Part shown: in pieces, positions 44,233-54,335 of the stretch
Position numbering within the stretch: the stretch's first letter is position 1
How the letters are laid out: each line of letters opens with the position of its first letter
Assembly (NCBI GenBank): GCA_028583605.1
Contig: CM053331.1
Span: forward strand, 7,219,890-7,283,889
Origin: Dastarcus helophoroides
Lineage: Eukaryota; Arthropoda; Insecta; Coleoptera; Bothrideridae
Direction: 5' to 3'
Length of the DNA: 64,000 nucleotides
Position numbers and translations under genes: made by a program
Notes under the pieces: model-generated
The model's input: the letters and a program-made list of their open reading frames with translations, nothing else
Told to the model about the DNA's origin: nothing
The model's database searches: none

Positions 44233-44397
44233 CATAACTAATAAACTTTATTAACGATAAAAACGCGACGGCTGGTATGACCGCCGATGATGCAGTAATG
44301 CGAAACCTGGTCCGGAGTTAGCAAATATTTAACGAAAATCTTCTGGAATTTTTAAATTTTGTTGCGTTTTTATCGTTGGTAAAGTTTATTAGTTATG
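44233..44397. repeat. Inverted repeat of 34-nt arms, MITE-like
   Basis: The left arm 44233-44266 and the reverse complement of 44364-44397 agree at 32 of 34 positions (CATAACTAATAAACTTTA, then TTAACG or CCAACG, then ATAAAAACGC). The spacer is 97 bp. No transposase; target duplication not clear. Confidence 0.6.
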
Positions 44398-45297
44398 AAT
44401 ATTAAAGAATTTCACGAAGTAAGGGTTGGAAATGTCAAGCATTTTGTTTTATGTTATATGACATTCAAGCATAGACTGTGCAACATATGTAGTTATTTTG
44501 CATTGTTAATATGTCATAACATAGCAGGTAAATAAGCAACAATAAAAGATAAAAAAGATTTCAACAATGATAGTGAACTGTCACTGGACAGTTGACGGTG
44601 TGAAATGTAAACAGTCAAGTTACTAGATAAAGTGCTAACCGTCTCTTTTGCTCTCTATGTTGGTAAATGTAACCTGTGACATGACAAAAGTTGTTAGGTG
44701 GAAGTAAAAAGTGTCCAATCCCTGGTTTACAGACCAGTGACCAGTGACTGACAGTGTCTGTCAGTCACTCTTAGATATTTATTAAGTAGAAGCACAATTA
44801 TTTAGCTACAAAATATAAGCTTTAATATTTTGAGAAAAATTTGAGAATAACTTTACTATCTATTTCTAGTTTTAATTTCCAAACTTCTCCTTTTTTTCTA
44901 CAATTTTCAGTTGTAACTTAAAACTAACTTATACGTACTCCCTTCTAAAAATTCAATTTTTAAATCAACATTTTAAATTAAATCTCGATTCGGAATATAA
45001 ACTTGGATTTTTTTTCAAAATTTGGTTTTTTCCGAATATTTCAACTTTAAACTTGAAATTTATGTAAATCTAATAAAATTACATATCGCTAGTCAGTAAA
45101 CAATAAAAAACCAAATTATTTGATCAATATTCGTAAATTATCTACTTTGAAGTCATGACCTAAAAGTGAAGCTGGAAGCAATGTCGACTATCATCAATAA
45201 TAATTAATCGATCGCAAGCAAGTGACGTGATCAACGCTCACCTAAGAGGAAACTCCTACTGGTAACTAGTATCAAAGGAGATAAAACGAATTCATAT
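44398..45297. other. Upstream region of the first ADGF gene
   Basis: Unique sequence apart from a short T-rich array-like patch at 44860-45060. It holds a perfect 12-nt palindromic hairpin AGTGACTGACAG / CTGTCAGTCACT (44743-44769). No exon recognised. Confidence 0.45.
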
Positions 45298-45305
45298 TAT
45301 AAAAG
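45298..45305 (+). promoter_or_regulatory. TATA box of the first ADGF gene
   Basis: TATAAAAG, 119 bp before the ATG at 45424, with AAACTTCACGG about 30 bp downstream as a possible initiator. Only the TATA element is directly visible; the start site is inferred. Confidence 0.6.
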
Positions 45306-45423
45306 CAAGCTTGTTTATTTTTGATTAGCAAACTTCACGGTCAAACTAACATAACAAATTGGTATTATTACCCTACAAAATAACCTAGAAATAATTACTT
45401 TTTGTGCAAATATCGGTTTCTTG

Positions 45424-46918
45424 ATGCCGCACCGACTCATTATTTTTATAACGTTTTCCATTGCGAGTACAATTCCAGGCAGCTATTGGGATGAAAGGGC
45501 TAGAATCATTCTACAGGAACAACAGTTGATACTTGGAAGTGAGTTGAAGCTAAACGAGAAGGAAATGGTCGCCAATGAGTGTCTAATGCAGTTAAAAGCT
45601 GCGGAAATTGAAGAAGGTATGACAAATCCTGATAAATTCTTACCAAGTCAGAATTTTATGAAGGTCAAAGATAAAATAGATAAGTCAGGGGTTTTCAAAA
45701 TAATTCGGAAACTTCCGAAGGGAGCCAATCCTCCATGTGCACGACGTAGCAATGGCTTCTACCGAGTATGTCTACAATTTAACATTTAGAGACAATTTAT
45801 ACGGATGCATCAAACATCAAAGACTTGATCTCAGCTTCCTCATAGACGACGAGTGTCAATGGAAACTTCTGCGAGAATTCCGAAGCCAAAATCACAGCTT
45901 TAACGAATTTTTGAGAACCCAAATTAGTATAATCAGAAATGATCCAGACGGAGCGTTTCCGAATGAAAAACTTGCCTGGAAAGCTTTTTCCGGCGCTTTC
46001 AAGTCAATTTCGATGCTGATTTGTTACAAGCCAGTTTTCATCGACTACATACACCGCGCCCTCTTGGAAATGTACGAGGACAACGTAATGTACGTGGAAA
46101 TTCGAGCTTCCCTATTTCCAGTCTATGATTCGAAAGGTATCTTCCTGTCACCATTACAAATGGCCCAACTGTACTTAAATATCACCAAAGATTTTAAAAA
46201 GAACCATCCTGGTTTCTTAGGGCTCAAGATCATATATACAGCAAGTAGGCATGACAACCGAACGGAAATTAGCAACTTCCTGCGAATAGCCAAAACTTTG
46301 ACCGAGAAATTTCCAGATGTAGTTGTTGGTTTCGATTTGGCCGGCGGCGAGGAAAAGGGACACACTTTGAGGTATTTGGCCGAGGAACTGTTGGCGACCA
46401 ATGGGACGATTAAATTCTTTTTCCACGCGGCGGAAACTAAGTGGCATTTTGGGAGCACCGATCTTAATATCGTCGATGCGATTCTCCTCAACAGTTCGCG
46501 AATTGGACATGGTTACGCCCTGACTTGGCACAGTGAGGTCCTCAGATTGATAAAAGATCGAAATGTTCCCGTAGAAATTAACCCGATATCGAACCAGGTG
46601 TTAGGGTTGGTGAAAGACGTGAGGAATCATCCGGGAGGGTACTTGATTTCGCAGAATTTTTCGGTGGTGATTTCGAATGATGATCCGGGTATGTGGGGGG
46701 CTAGCGGGTTGAGCTACGATTGGTATTACGCGTTTATGGGCATGAGTCCTGTTAGTGCCGATTTGAGACTGTTAAAGAAACTTGCCATAAATTCTATAAG
46801 ATTTAGTGCTTTGACAGAAAAGGAAAAGATAAAAGCGTTGGAAATGTGGTTAATAAAATGGAACGATTTCGTTGCCACGTTAAGCTCCACAAAGTGTCAT
46901 AGTGCCAAAACAATATGA
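45424..46918 (+). pseudogene. ADGF / ADA2-type adenosine deaminase, one-base frameshift
   Basis: A secreted adenosine deaminase-related growth factor that converts extracellular adenosine to inosine. The start is ATG 45424, with a hydrophobic signal peptide (LIIFITFSIAST) before SYWDERARIILQEQQ. The ADGF N-terminal domain follows to PKGA. Then one extra A (45727-45728, GCCAATCC where GCCATCC would keep frame) shifts the frame just before the metal-binding LHVHD (45731-45745). The rest is open from there to the TGA at 46916-46918, about 395 codons, with HAAE at 46424-46435 (family HAGE), SRIGHGYAL, EINPISNQV and SNDDPG. No intron. As written the product stops after about 121 residues. A sequencing or assembly error is as likely as a real mutation, because the second part has no further damage. 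Confidence 0.85.
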
Positions 46919-46948
46919 GACAATTTGTTATTTTTCTGAACTAGGTTA

Positions 46949-47120
46949 AAAATTGAAATACAAATCTTCCTCCTCTGAAACCAAGAACGATTAAAAAACC
47001 CAACAAAGGTTGCTGTAACGCTTCATCTTCATCGAGATAGTGGTTTCTTGGTTTCAAAGGACAAGATTTGTATTTCAATTTTTGAAGACAACCAAGGACC
47101 AGTCCGTTCCACCAAAGTTA
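46949..47120. repeat. Palindromic copy of the dispersed repeat after ADGF 1
   Basis: AATTGAAATACAAATCTTCC..TCTGAAACCAAGAA (46949-46992) is mirrored by TTCTTGGTTTCAAAGGACAAG..ATTTGTATTTCAATTT (47043-47084). The spacer contains AACAAAGGTTGCTGTAACGC and a degraded GATGAAGATG core on the minus strand. The right side continues into AACCAAGGACCAGTCCGTTC. It starts 30 bp after the ADGF stop codon, so it may lie in the 3' UTR and form a long hairpin there. Confidence 0.6.
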
Positions 47121-47558
47121 TGAACCAGGTTAAATAATTACGTCAAGTATTATGTAGATTAAGAAATTATTTAAGGACAGTTTTTGGCCACAAGGGCATC
47201 TAATGAGTGTAAGATTTTATTTCCAATTCTGGATTGTTAATACCGGTGACTTACGTTGTTGTGCAGTTTTATTATTTATAGAGACTTAACAAAACCAGAT
47301 TTTGGGCCGAAATCGACCTTTGGTGTTCTAGTTTCACCTGAATTATTAAAAATTAGACCACTTTCAGCCTAGTCTCTATTTCCTTGATTTGTTTGGGTTA
47401 AATTAAATAAAATGTGTAAATTTTCTTCCCTTTTTAGTTTTTATCATAAAATTAGTAAGGTTATTAATGACTGGTCTTCTGTTTTTCCTCCAATTCCCTT
47501 GATGACGCAGTTGTTTGGAGAACTGAGTGAAGGATTAGAGAGCATATTTTGCTAAGAC
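47121..47558. other. Intergenic; possible polyadenylation signal
   Basis: AATAAA at about 47406 is the nearest canonical signal after the first ADGF gene, some 490 bp downstream. Otherwise unique AT-rich sequence. Confidence 0.35.
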
Positions 47559-47661
47559 ATCCCAAGCAACACTGAATGGTATATAAACGTTTTTTAAACT
47601 TAAAATAAACGCAATTTTAATTTAATAAACGTTTATTATACTAATCAATGTTGCTTGGGAT
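47559..47661. mobile_element. Small MITE, 103 bp
   Basis: Starts ATCCCAAGCAACACTGA and ends TCAATGTTGCTTGGGAT. The arms pair over about 40 nt, including GTATATAAACG and CGTTTATTATAC. Almost the whole element folds into one hairpin. Family and target duplication are not clear. Confidence 0.6.
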
Positions 47662-47739
47662 TGCTACTACTAACTAAAATTATCCAAAGAATCTCTATTC
47701 TTCCAGAGAGAGAGAGTATTCCAGAGAAATTTCAAAACT

Positions 47740-48303
47740 AAATTTGAACTTTCCACGTCTTTAAGAGTTTAAATATCAAACTTAGATAAAAACTCATAAA
47801 ATTAAAATCTACACATCAAAAAAGGAACTGGAAATTCTAAAAAATATTTAACAATTACAATTTTGAAAATGAAATCAAAGGAACAGAAAACGATTCTCCT
47901 CAAGGTTCAGCTATTTTTTTTAGAAATTGTAAGGATTCGATTTAAGAGAAATTTGAAGAAAGTAGTTCAGGATTCAACATTAAAGTCAATAATATTTTAA
48001 AATGGAAAATGAAATTTTGGAATTTTTTTACATAACTTTTGACATTTTACCTTAAAATTCCACGTTCAACTTAATTTTTTTTTCTTCTGATTCAGAGTTT
48101 TAACTCGAAACTTTGAGAAAAAAACCCAAATTTTAAATGAAAGTAAAAACGTTGATAAAATGTCTTTCAGATTTTCTTAAATTTAAAATAAAAATTGTAT
48201 GCAACTTGTAAAGTTAATGCTGAAATTTTTAAGCTTTTTGTTACAAAGATTCTCAAAATTGTTCGTTTTTTTTATATATTTCGAGATAAAATTCGAGATT
48301 ATT

Positions 48304-48372
<69 letters not shown>

Positions 48373-48420
48373 CGAGATAAAATTCGAATGTATTTTTCTA
48401 AATTGTGCTCTTATTCCAAA
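47740..48420. repeat. Weak array and a TA microsatellite
   Basis: Array-like phrases to about 48280, then a TATATA tract of roughly 62 bp (48309-48371). The tract is bracketed by direct repeats TTTCGAGATAAAATTCGA. Low-complexity frames encoding alternating Tyr-Ile here are not genes. Confidence 0.8.
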
Positions 48421-48428
48421 ATGTAATT

Positions 48429-50575
48429 AGGGGAGAGTGGGTAGGAATGGGTCACAGGAGGAATGGGTTATTTTAATTTTGATTGTAGAATATTATTTTT
48501 ATGTATGGTTATTTGGCCTATAGATGGCGCTATTGATAAGTAAACTGTCACTTTAGTTGCAGCCGTGTCAAAGTTTTGTGTTCAGTGTTATGAATAACTA
48601 GCGTTTTTTGTGCTGATAAAAGTAAGTTTTTATATTTTAATTATGAGTGTAATAATTTCCTTAATCATATAACATTCCCAAAAACTGATTTATTCTTATT
48701 AATAGTATATTATAAAGTACTAATTAATACTTGAAATATGTCGATAAGTATTCTTACATTTAAGTAGAGTGATTTTATATATATAAGTGTACATGCAGGA
48801 GGAATGGGTTCCCACAAGGCAGGAGGTTTGGGTCGTGACCCATTCCTCCTACTTTAACTGATCTAATATTTTATTTTAATACTTTATGCAGATGCTCAGA
48901 ATTTAGATAAAAAAGACACAGCGTGTCAGAAAAACTTCTGAGGAAGTCAAGGCAGCAGTAGAAGAAGTAAATCGTGGTTCGTCTATAAGACAAGTAGCTA
49001 GAAACTACAATATATCTTATTCTGCATTACAAAGACACGTTTCAAATTTCAAATCTCTGAGCGAAGGGAAAACATTCGAATATCGTCCAAATACAACAGT
49101 GAGACAAATTTTTACGCAAGAACAAGAAAACTTAATGGTAGAATATTTACAAAGATGCTCAAAAATGCATTATGGCCTTACATCTACTGATGCTAGAAAA
49201 TTGGCGTATAAATATGCGAAAGCCCTGAACATTGAACTTCCCAAAAAATGGGGTAATGAAGAAAAGGCTGGACGTGAGTGGTTGTTTGGTTTTCTCAGAA
49301 GAAATCCTTGCTTAGTTTTGCGCACACCTGAGGCTACTAGTTTGAGTAGGTCTACTAGTTTTAATAGGCGCAATATTACCCAGTTCTTTGATAACGTGCA
49401 AAATGTATATAGCCGTTTTACATTTACTGCTGACGATATCTGGAACTGCGATGAAACGGGTTTAACAACGGTTCATAAGCTTCAAAAGGTACTGGCAGAA
49501 AAGGGGTTAAAGCAAGTAGGCCAAATTACTTCTGGGGAGAGAGGCCAGTTAGTGACTATGTATTGTTTCATTAATGCTGCAGGGAATAAAGCTCCGCCTG
49601 TTTATATTTTTCCTCGACAAAGGATCTTGACATTTTAGGACATCCAAGTGGATGGATGACACCGGAGAATTTTGTTAAAGTTTTTGAACATGCAAGGTGT
49701 TCTAAAGAAAGGCCGGCTGTTTTATTTTTGACAATCATGAGAGCCATGTGTCTATTGAAGTTATTACAGCCGCCAGAAATTCAGGTGTACATCTGATCAG
49801 TTTCCCCCCGCATACAAGTCATCGCCTCCAGCCGTTGGATGTGGCAGTTTATGGACCATTCAAAAGTCGATACAACCAAGCTTGTGACAATTTTATGGCA
49901 TTTAATCAAGGAAATCCCATTCCAATTTACAACCTAGCTGATTTGTCTCAAAAAGCCTTTGTTCAGGCTTTCAGCAAATCTAATATTGCCAAAGGCTTTG
50001 AACGAACAGGAATATGGCCCTTTCGTAGAGATATGTTTTCGGATGAGGACTTTTTAATGGCTGCTGTTACTGACCGTCCGTGTCCCCTGGAAAGCACAGG
50101 GTCTCGGGAACTTCCTACAACTGCAGCAACTGATTTGTTAAGACCAAGCACCCCAAATCCCTCAACAAGTCAGGTAGATAATTTTAAACTGCTCTTCTAG
50201 GCAACAATAATTTAAGCCTTTTTGTATTTTCAGATGTCTCCACAAGATGTAGTCCCCTACACCAAAGCAGCTCCAAGAAAAGATAAGAGATCAGAAAGGA
50301 AACCAGGACGAACCCGAATTTTAACTGATTCTCCAGAAAAAATGAAATAGAAGACCAGCGAAAAAAGAAAGTGAAATTACATTTAACAGAAGCAGAAAAG
50401 GAGAACTCTAATAAACCCAAAAATACACGTAAAAAAAGAATATAATATAAAGAATAAAGAATATTTCGATATTGACCTGGATAAATTTAAAACTTACGTT
50501 AAGAAAAATTATTACCCATTCCTCCTGCAGCATAGCCCATTTCTCCTGCATGCAGGAGGAATGGGTCAGTGTGTA
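48429..50575 (+). mobile_element. Pogo-like DNA transposon
   Basis: The left end GGGGAGAGTGGGTAGGAATG is followed by CACAGGAGGAATGGGT. The unit GGAGGAATGGGT or its complement recurs at 48454, 48798-48860 and 50516-50572, as expected for subterminal transposase-binding sites. A simple matching right terminal repeat is not visible, so the right end is uncertain. The body holds one transposase gene. Confidence 0.65.
48892..50349 (+). pseudogene. Pogo/Tigger-type transposase with one intron, broken
   Basis: The ATG at 48892 is followed four codons later by a TAG (48904). The frame then stays open to 49638: a pipsqueak-type helix-turn-helix (SEEVKAAVEEVNRGSSIRQ, SALQRHV), a CENP-B-type domain (LAYKYAKAL, KAGREWLFGFLRRNP) and the DDE start (IWNCDETGLTT). 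A deletion plus frameshift follows near 49635-49740. The second frame resumes with DNHESHVSIEVI, PPHTSHRLQPLDVAVYGPFK and the Tigger C-terminus to CAG 50171-50173. GTAGAT..TTTTCAG (50174-50233) looks like a 60-bp intron; exon 2 (MSPQDVVPYTKAAPRK, TRILTDSPEK) matches the usual C-terminal motif. A stop at 50347 follows a probable A-run slip. Confidence 0.85.
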
Positions 50576-50589
50576 TAATTTATCTTTTT

Positions 50590-52433
50590 TTTTTCTTGTC
50601 ATTGGCAGTGGCTATACTTTTTCAAAATTTCGATGTTATCACATAATTTTACTTTTTTTTTTTCGTAAAGTTCGACTTTTTGTCAAAAATTGGACTGTTT
50701 TCAAGACTTACGAATTTTTCTCATATTTTCGACTTTTTTAAAAATCTCGAATTTTTGAAAAGTGTACTGCTTTGTAAATTTCGATTTTTTTATAAATTTA
50801 GACTTCAAATTTTAGGTTTTTTTTGAAAGTTTAGACTTTTTTCAAAGTCCCCATTTTTTAGAAACAATTTAATACATTTCCAGCATTTTCACTGTTTGAA
50901 AATTTTTACCTTTTTTTTTAAATATCCACTTTATTATGTTTCTTCCAATATTTTTCTAAATTTCGAATTTTTTTAAAGATTTCGACTTTTTGGTAATTTC
51001 GATGTTTTTCAAAATATTTACTTTTCGGCAATTTCAGATTTCTGTAAACACCGCAAATGTTACATAATGTGAAGTTTTTTGAAAGCCTTTATTTTTCAAT
51101 ATTTCGATGTTATCACAAAATTTTACATTTTTCTTTTCGCGAAATTCGACTTTTTTTCAACATTTGGACTCTTTTTAAAAATTACGACTTTTTCTTATAT
51201 TTCTGACTTTTTGCAAAATCTCGACTTTTCCGAAAATTGTACTTATTTGAAAATTTTTTCAAAATTTCGATGTTATCACAAAATGTTACTTTTTTTTTTC
51301 GTAAAGTTCGACTTTTTGTCAAAAATTGGACTGTTTTCAGGACTTACGAATTTTTCTCATATTTTCGACTTTTTTAAAAATCTCGAATTTTTGAAAAGTG
51401 TACTGCTTTGTAAATTTCGATTTTTTTATAAATTTAGACTTTAAATTTTAGTTTTTATTGAAAGTTTAGACTTTTTTTCAAAATCCCCACTTTTTTAATA
51501 AAATTTAATACATTTCCAGCATTTTCACTGTTTGCAAATGTTTACCTTTTTTTAAAAATATCCACTTTATTATGTTTCTTCCAATATTTTTCAAAATTTA
51601 GAATTTTTTAAAGATTTCGACTTCTTTGGTAATTTCGATGTTTTTCAAAATATTTACTTTTCGGCAATTTCAAATTTCTGTAATCACCGAAAATTTTACA
51701 TAATGTCAAGTTTTTTGAAAGCCTTTATTTTTCAAAATTTCGATGTTATCACAAAATTTTACATTTTTTTTTTCGCGAAATTCGACTTTTTGTCAACATT
51801 TGGACGTCTTTGTAAAAATTACGACTTTTTCTCATATTTTTGACTTTTTGCTAAGATCTCGACTTTTCCGAAAATTGTACCTATTTGAACATTTTTTCAA
51901 AATTTCGATGTTATCACAAAATTTTACTTTTTTTTTTCGTAAGGTTCGACTTTTTGTCAAAAATTGGACTGTTTTCAGGACTTACGAATTTTTCTCATAT
52001 TTTCGACTTTTTTAAAAATCTCGAATTTTTGAAAAGTGTACTGCTTTGTAAATTTCGATTTTTTTATAAATTTAGACTTCAAATTTTAGTTTTTTTTGAA
52101 AGTTTAGACTTTTTTTCAAAATCCCCACTTTTTTAATAAAATTTAATACATTTCCAGCATTTTCACTGTTTGCAAATGTTTACCTTTTTTTTAAAATATC
52201 CACTTTATGTTTCTTCCAATATTTTTCAAAATTTAGAATTTTTTAAAGATTTCGACTTCTTTGGTAATTTCGATGTTTTTCAAAATATTTACTATTCGGC
52301 AATTTCAGATTTCTGTAAACATCGAAAATTTTACATAATGTCAAGTTTTTTCAAAGGCTCGACTTTTTCAAAATTTCGATGTTATCACAAACTTTTACTT
52401 TTTTTCGCAAAATTCGACTTTTTGTAAAAATTT
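50590..52433. repeat. T-rich array with 637-bp higher-order repeat
   Basis: The anchor CGATGTTATCAC falls at 50631, 51106, 51268, 51741, 51906 and 52377, alternating spacings of 471-475 and 162-165. Two subunits therefore make a 635-638 bp unit, present nearly three times with high similarity. Repeated similar peptides in this stretch are by-products. Confidence 0.85.
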
Positions 52434-52473
52434 GGTTTCAGGGGGCAAGATTTGTATTTCAATTTTGAGATTA
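52434..52473 (+). repeat. Dispersed-repeat fragment at an array polarity switch
   Basis: TGGTTTCAGGGGGCAAG and ATTTGTATTTCAATTTTG, the short form of the repeat at 34976 and 47044. It sits exactly where the T-rich array ends and an A-rich one begins. Confidence 0.6.
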
Positions 52474-53699
52474 AGTCAAACATTTTAAAAATTGACGAAT
52501 TTGGTCGAAAAAATCGCAGCTTGGAAAAGCAGTAAAATGTCGAATTGTTAAAGTCGAAATTTCGAAAAAAAAAGACGGAATCTTGCGAAACAAGTCCAAA
52601 TTTTTAGAAAACAAATAACAGTTTAAATGTTTAGTTAAGGTCAATATTTAGGCAGAGTGGCTAAATTTGGAAAAAGGACGAATTTTAAAAAGAATATACA
52701 AATTTCGAGAAAAGTGTTGAAGTGTTGAAGGTAAAAATTTTCCAGAGAAAGTCAAATTTTGAGATTAGGTCAAACATTTTGAAAATTTGAAGATAAATCT
52801 CGTCAAAAAAATGGCAGCTTGCAGTAACAATAAAATGTCGAAATTTAAAAGTCGAAATTTCGAAAAAAAAAACGAATTTTGCGTAACAAGTCCAAATTTG
52901 TAGAAAATAAATAAAAGTTTAAATATTTTGAAAATATGTAGATAAATCTCGTCAAAAAAATGGCAGCTTGCAGAAACAATAAAACGTCAAAATTTAAAAG
53001 TCGAAATTTCGAAAAAAACCAAATTTTGTGTAACAAGTCCAAATTTGTAGAAAATAAAAAAAAAGGTTAAATGTTAAGTAGAAGTCAATTTTAGGGCAAA
53101 TGCTGAAATTTGGTTAAAGGACGAAATTTAAAAAGAATGTAACAAGTTCTAGAAAAAAGCCACAATTTAGAACAAAATCGAAAAAATGTAATTTTGAAAA
53201 ACAGTGAAATTTGAGAATAGATCTAAATTTCGAAAAAAGAAAACTTTGAAAAAGAGGTCGAGATCTTCAAAAACTGCTTTACTTAATATCTGCAATTACT
53301 TCAAATTTTTATTACTTTTATTAAAAGATCGACAAAAGATGAATTTTTGAGAAATAAGTCGAATGTAAATAGTAAATTGAATTGGAAAAAAGTAAACATT
53401 TTCACAAATTGTCGAGTTTTAAAAAGAAAGGAGAATTTGGAGTAAAAGTCCAATTTTAGGAAAAAATAGACATTAAGAAAGACAACTAGTATTACAGAAG
53501 AGTTAAAAAAGTTGAAACTGCGAAAAAAAAGAGGCAAATTTGAAGTAAAGGTCTAAATTTTGAGAAATAAAAGGCTAAATATATTTTTGTTTGCCTACAT
53601 GAGTCAGTTCCATATTTTGTTTGATTTATCTGATCTAATTTTGGAATAAAATCTAAAATCAGAAATAAAAATTTGTGGCTCTTTAACATTCATGAAATC
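52474..53699. repeat. A-rich array
   Basis: A-rich phrases with local duplications, for example ATAAATCTCGTCAAAAAAATGGCAGCTTGCAG at about 52791 and 52941. It ends in non-array sequence leading to a hAT-type terminus. No gene. Confidence 0.7.
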
Positions 53700-53750
53700 A
53701 ATTTTTTTTATTGCGGCTGGCTCTTTCGGTTTAAAGGTTTGCCAACCCCT
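53700..53750. mobile_element. hAT-type right terminus
   Basis: TTGCGGCTGGCTCTTTCGG, then TTTAAAGGTTTGCCAACCCCT. In reverse complement it begins AGGGGTTGGCAAACC, a common hAT end. The partner end and target duplication were not found (no second CTTTGGAG), so the left side is missing or rearranged. The adjoining array would be its interior. Confidence 0.5.
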
Positions 53751-54335
53751 ACTTTGGAGCATATTAAAGATTTGTTTGCAGTTAGATTGTTGTTAATGAA
53801 AAATGTGCTAACGAGGGAATTTCTAACACAACTCAGTGCACTTCTCCAGTGCACAGTGCATTTACAGAAATACTCAAGTACCTATTTTCCGAATTGTTTT
53901 AGGGCTGGGGCGTCTAAAAAGAAAACAAGATGATTCGACCCTGACAATGTTAATGGAAAACTAAGTAGTTATTAGTTCACATCAGAGTCCCCTCCCCCCA
54001 AAGACCATATATACCAACTAAACGGCACACAAGCCATGAGGTTAATTTACTATTTTACCGAACAGAATTTTGAAGAATGGTGCTGCCTGACAAAAAATAC
54101 TGGAAAAAGACACAACTTATGAATCGAACAAAACAAAACGGTTGTTCACATCAACATTTTCGTGTTAATAATAAACAAATTTGTACACCTGGCTGGTTGT
54201 TTCTGCTTAGACTCATTCAGAATCCTTAAGCAAATATTTTCGCAATGACGTATTAAGAAAAACATATTTTGTACAAGTTTACAGGTTCATATTTTGTTTA
54301 ATTAAACAGTTCATGTCCCATCAATCGAACTTGCG
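53751..54335. other. Upstream region of the second ADGF gene
   Basis: Unique sequence without a clear TATA box; no exon recognised. Promoter not identifiable by eye. Confidence 0.4.

Noticed and set aside
46123..46531. Minus-strand open frames of over 100 codons
   Set aside because: Shadows of the ADGF coding sequence on the opposite strand.
48195..48426. Open frames with a long alternating Tyr-Ile stretch
   Set aside because: Direct translation of the TA microsatellite; no gene.
50596..53750. A complete hAT element ending at 53750
   Set aside because: The right terminus is convincing, but no left end or second copy of CTTTGGAG could be found, so only the terminus is annotated.
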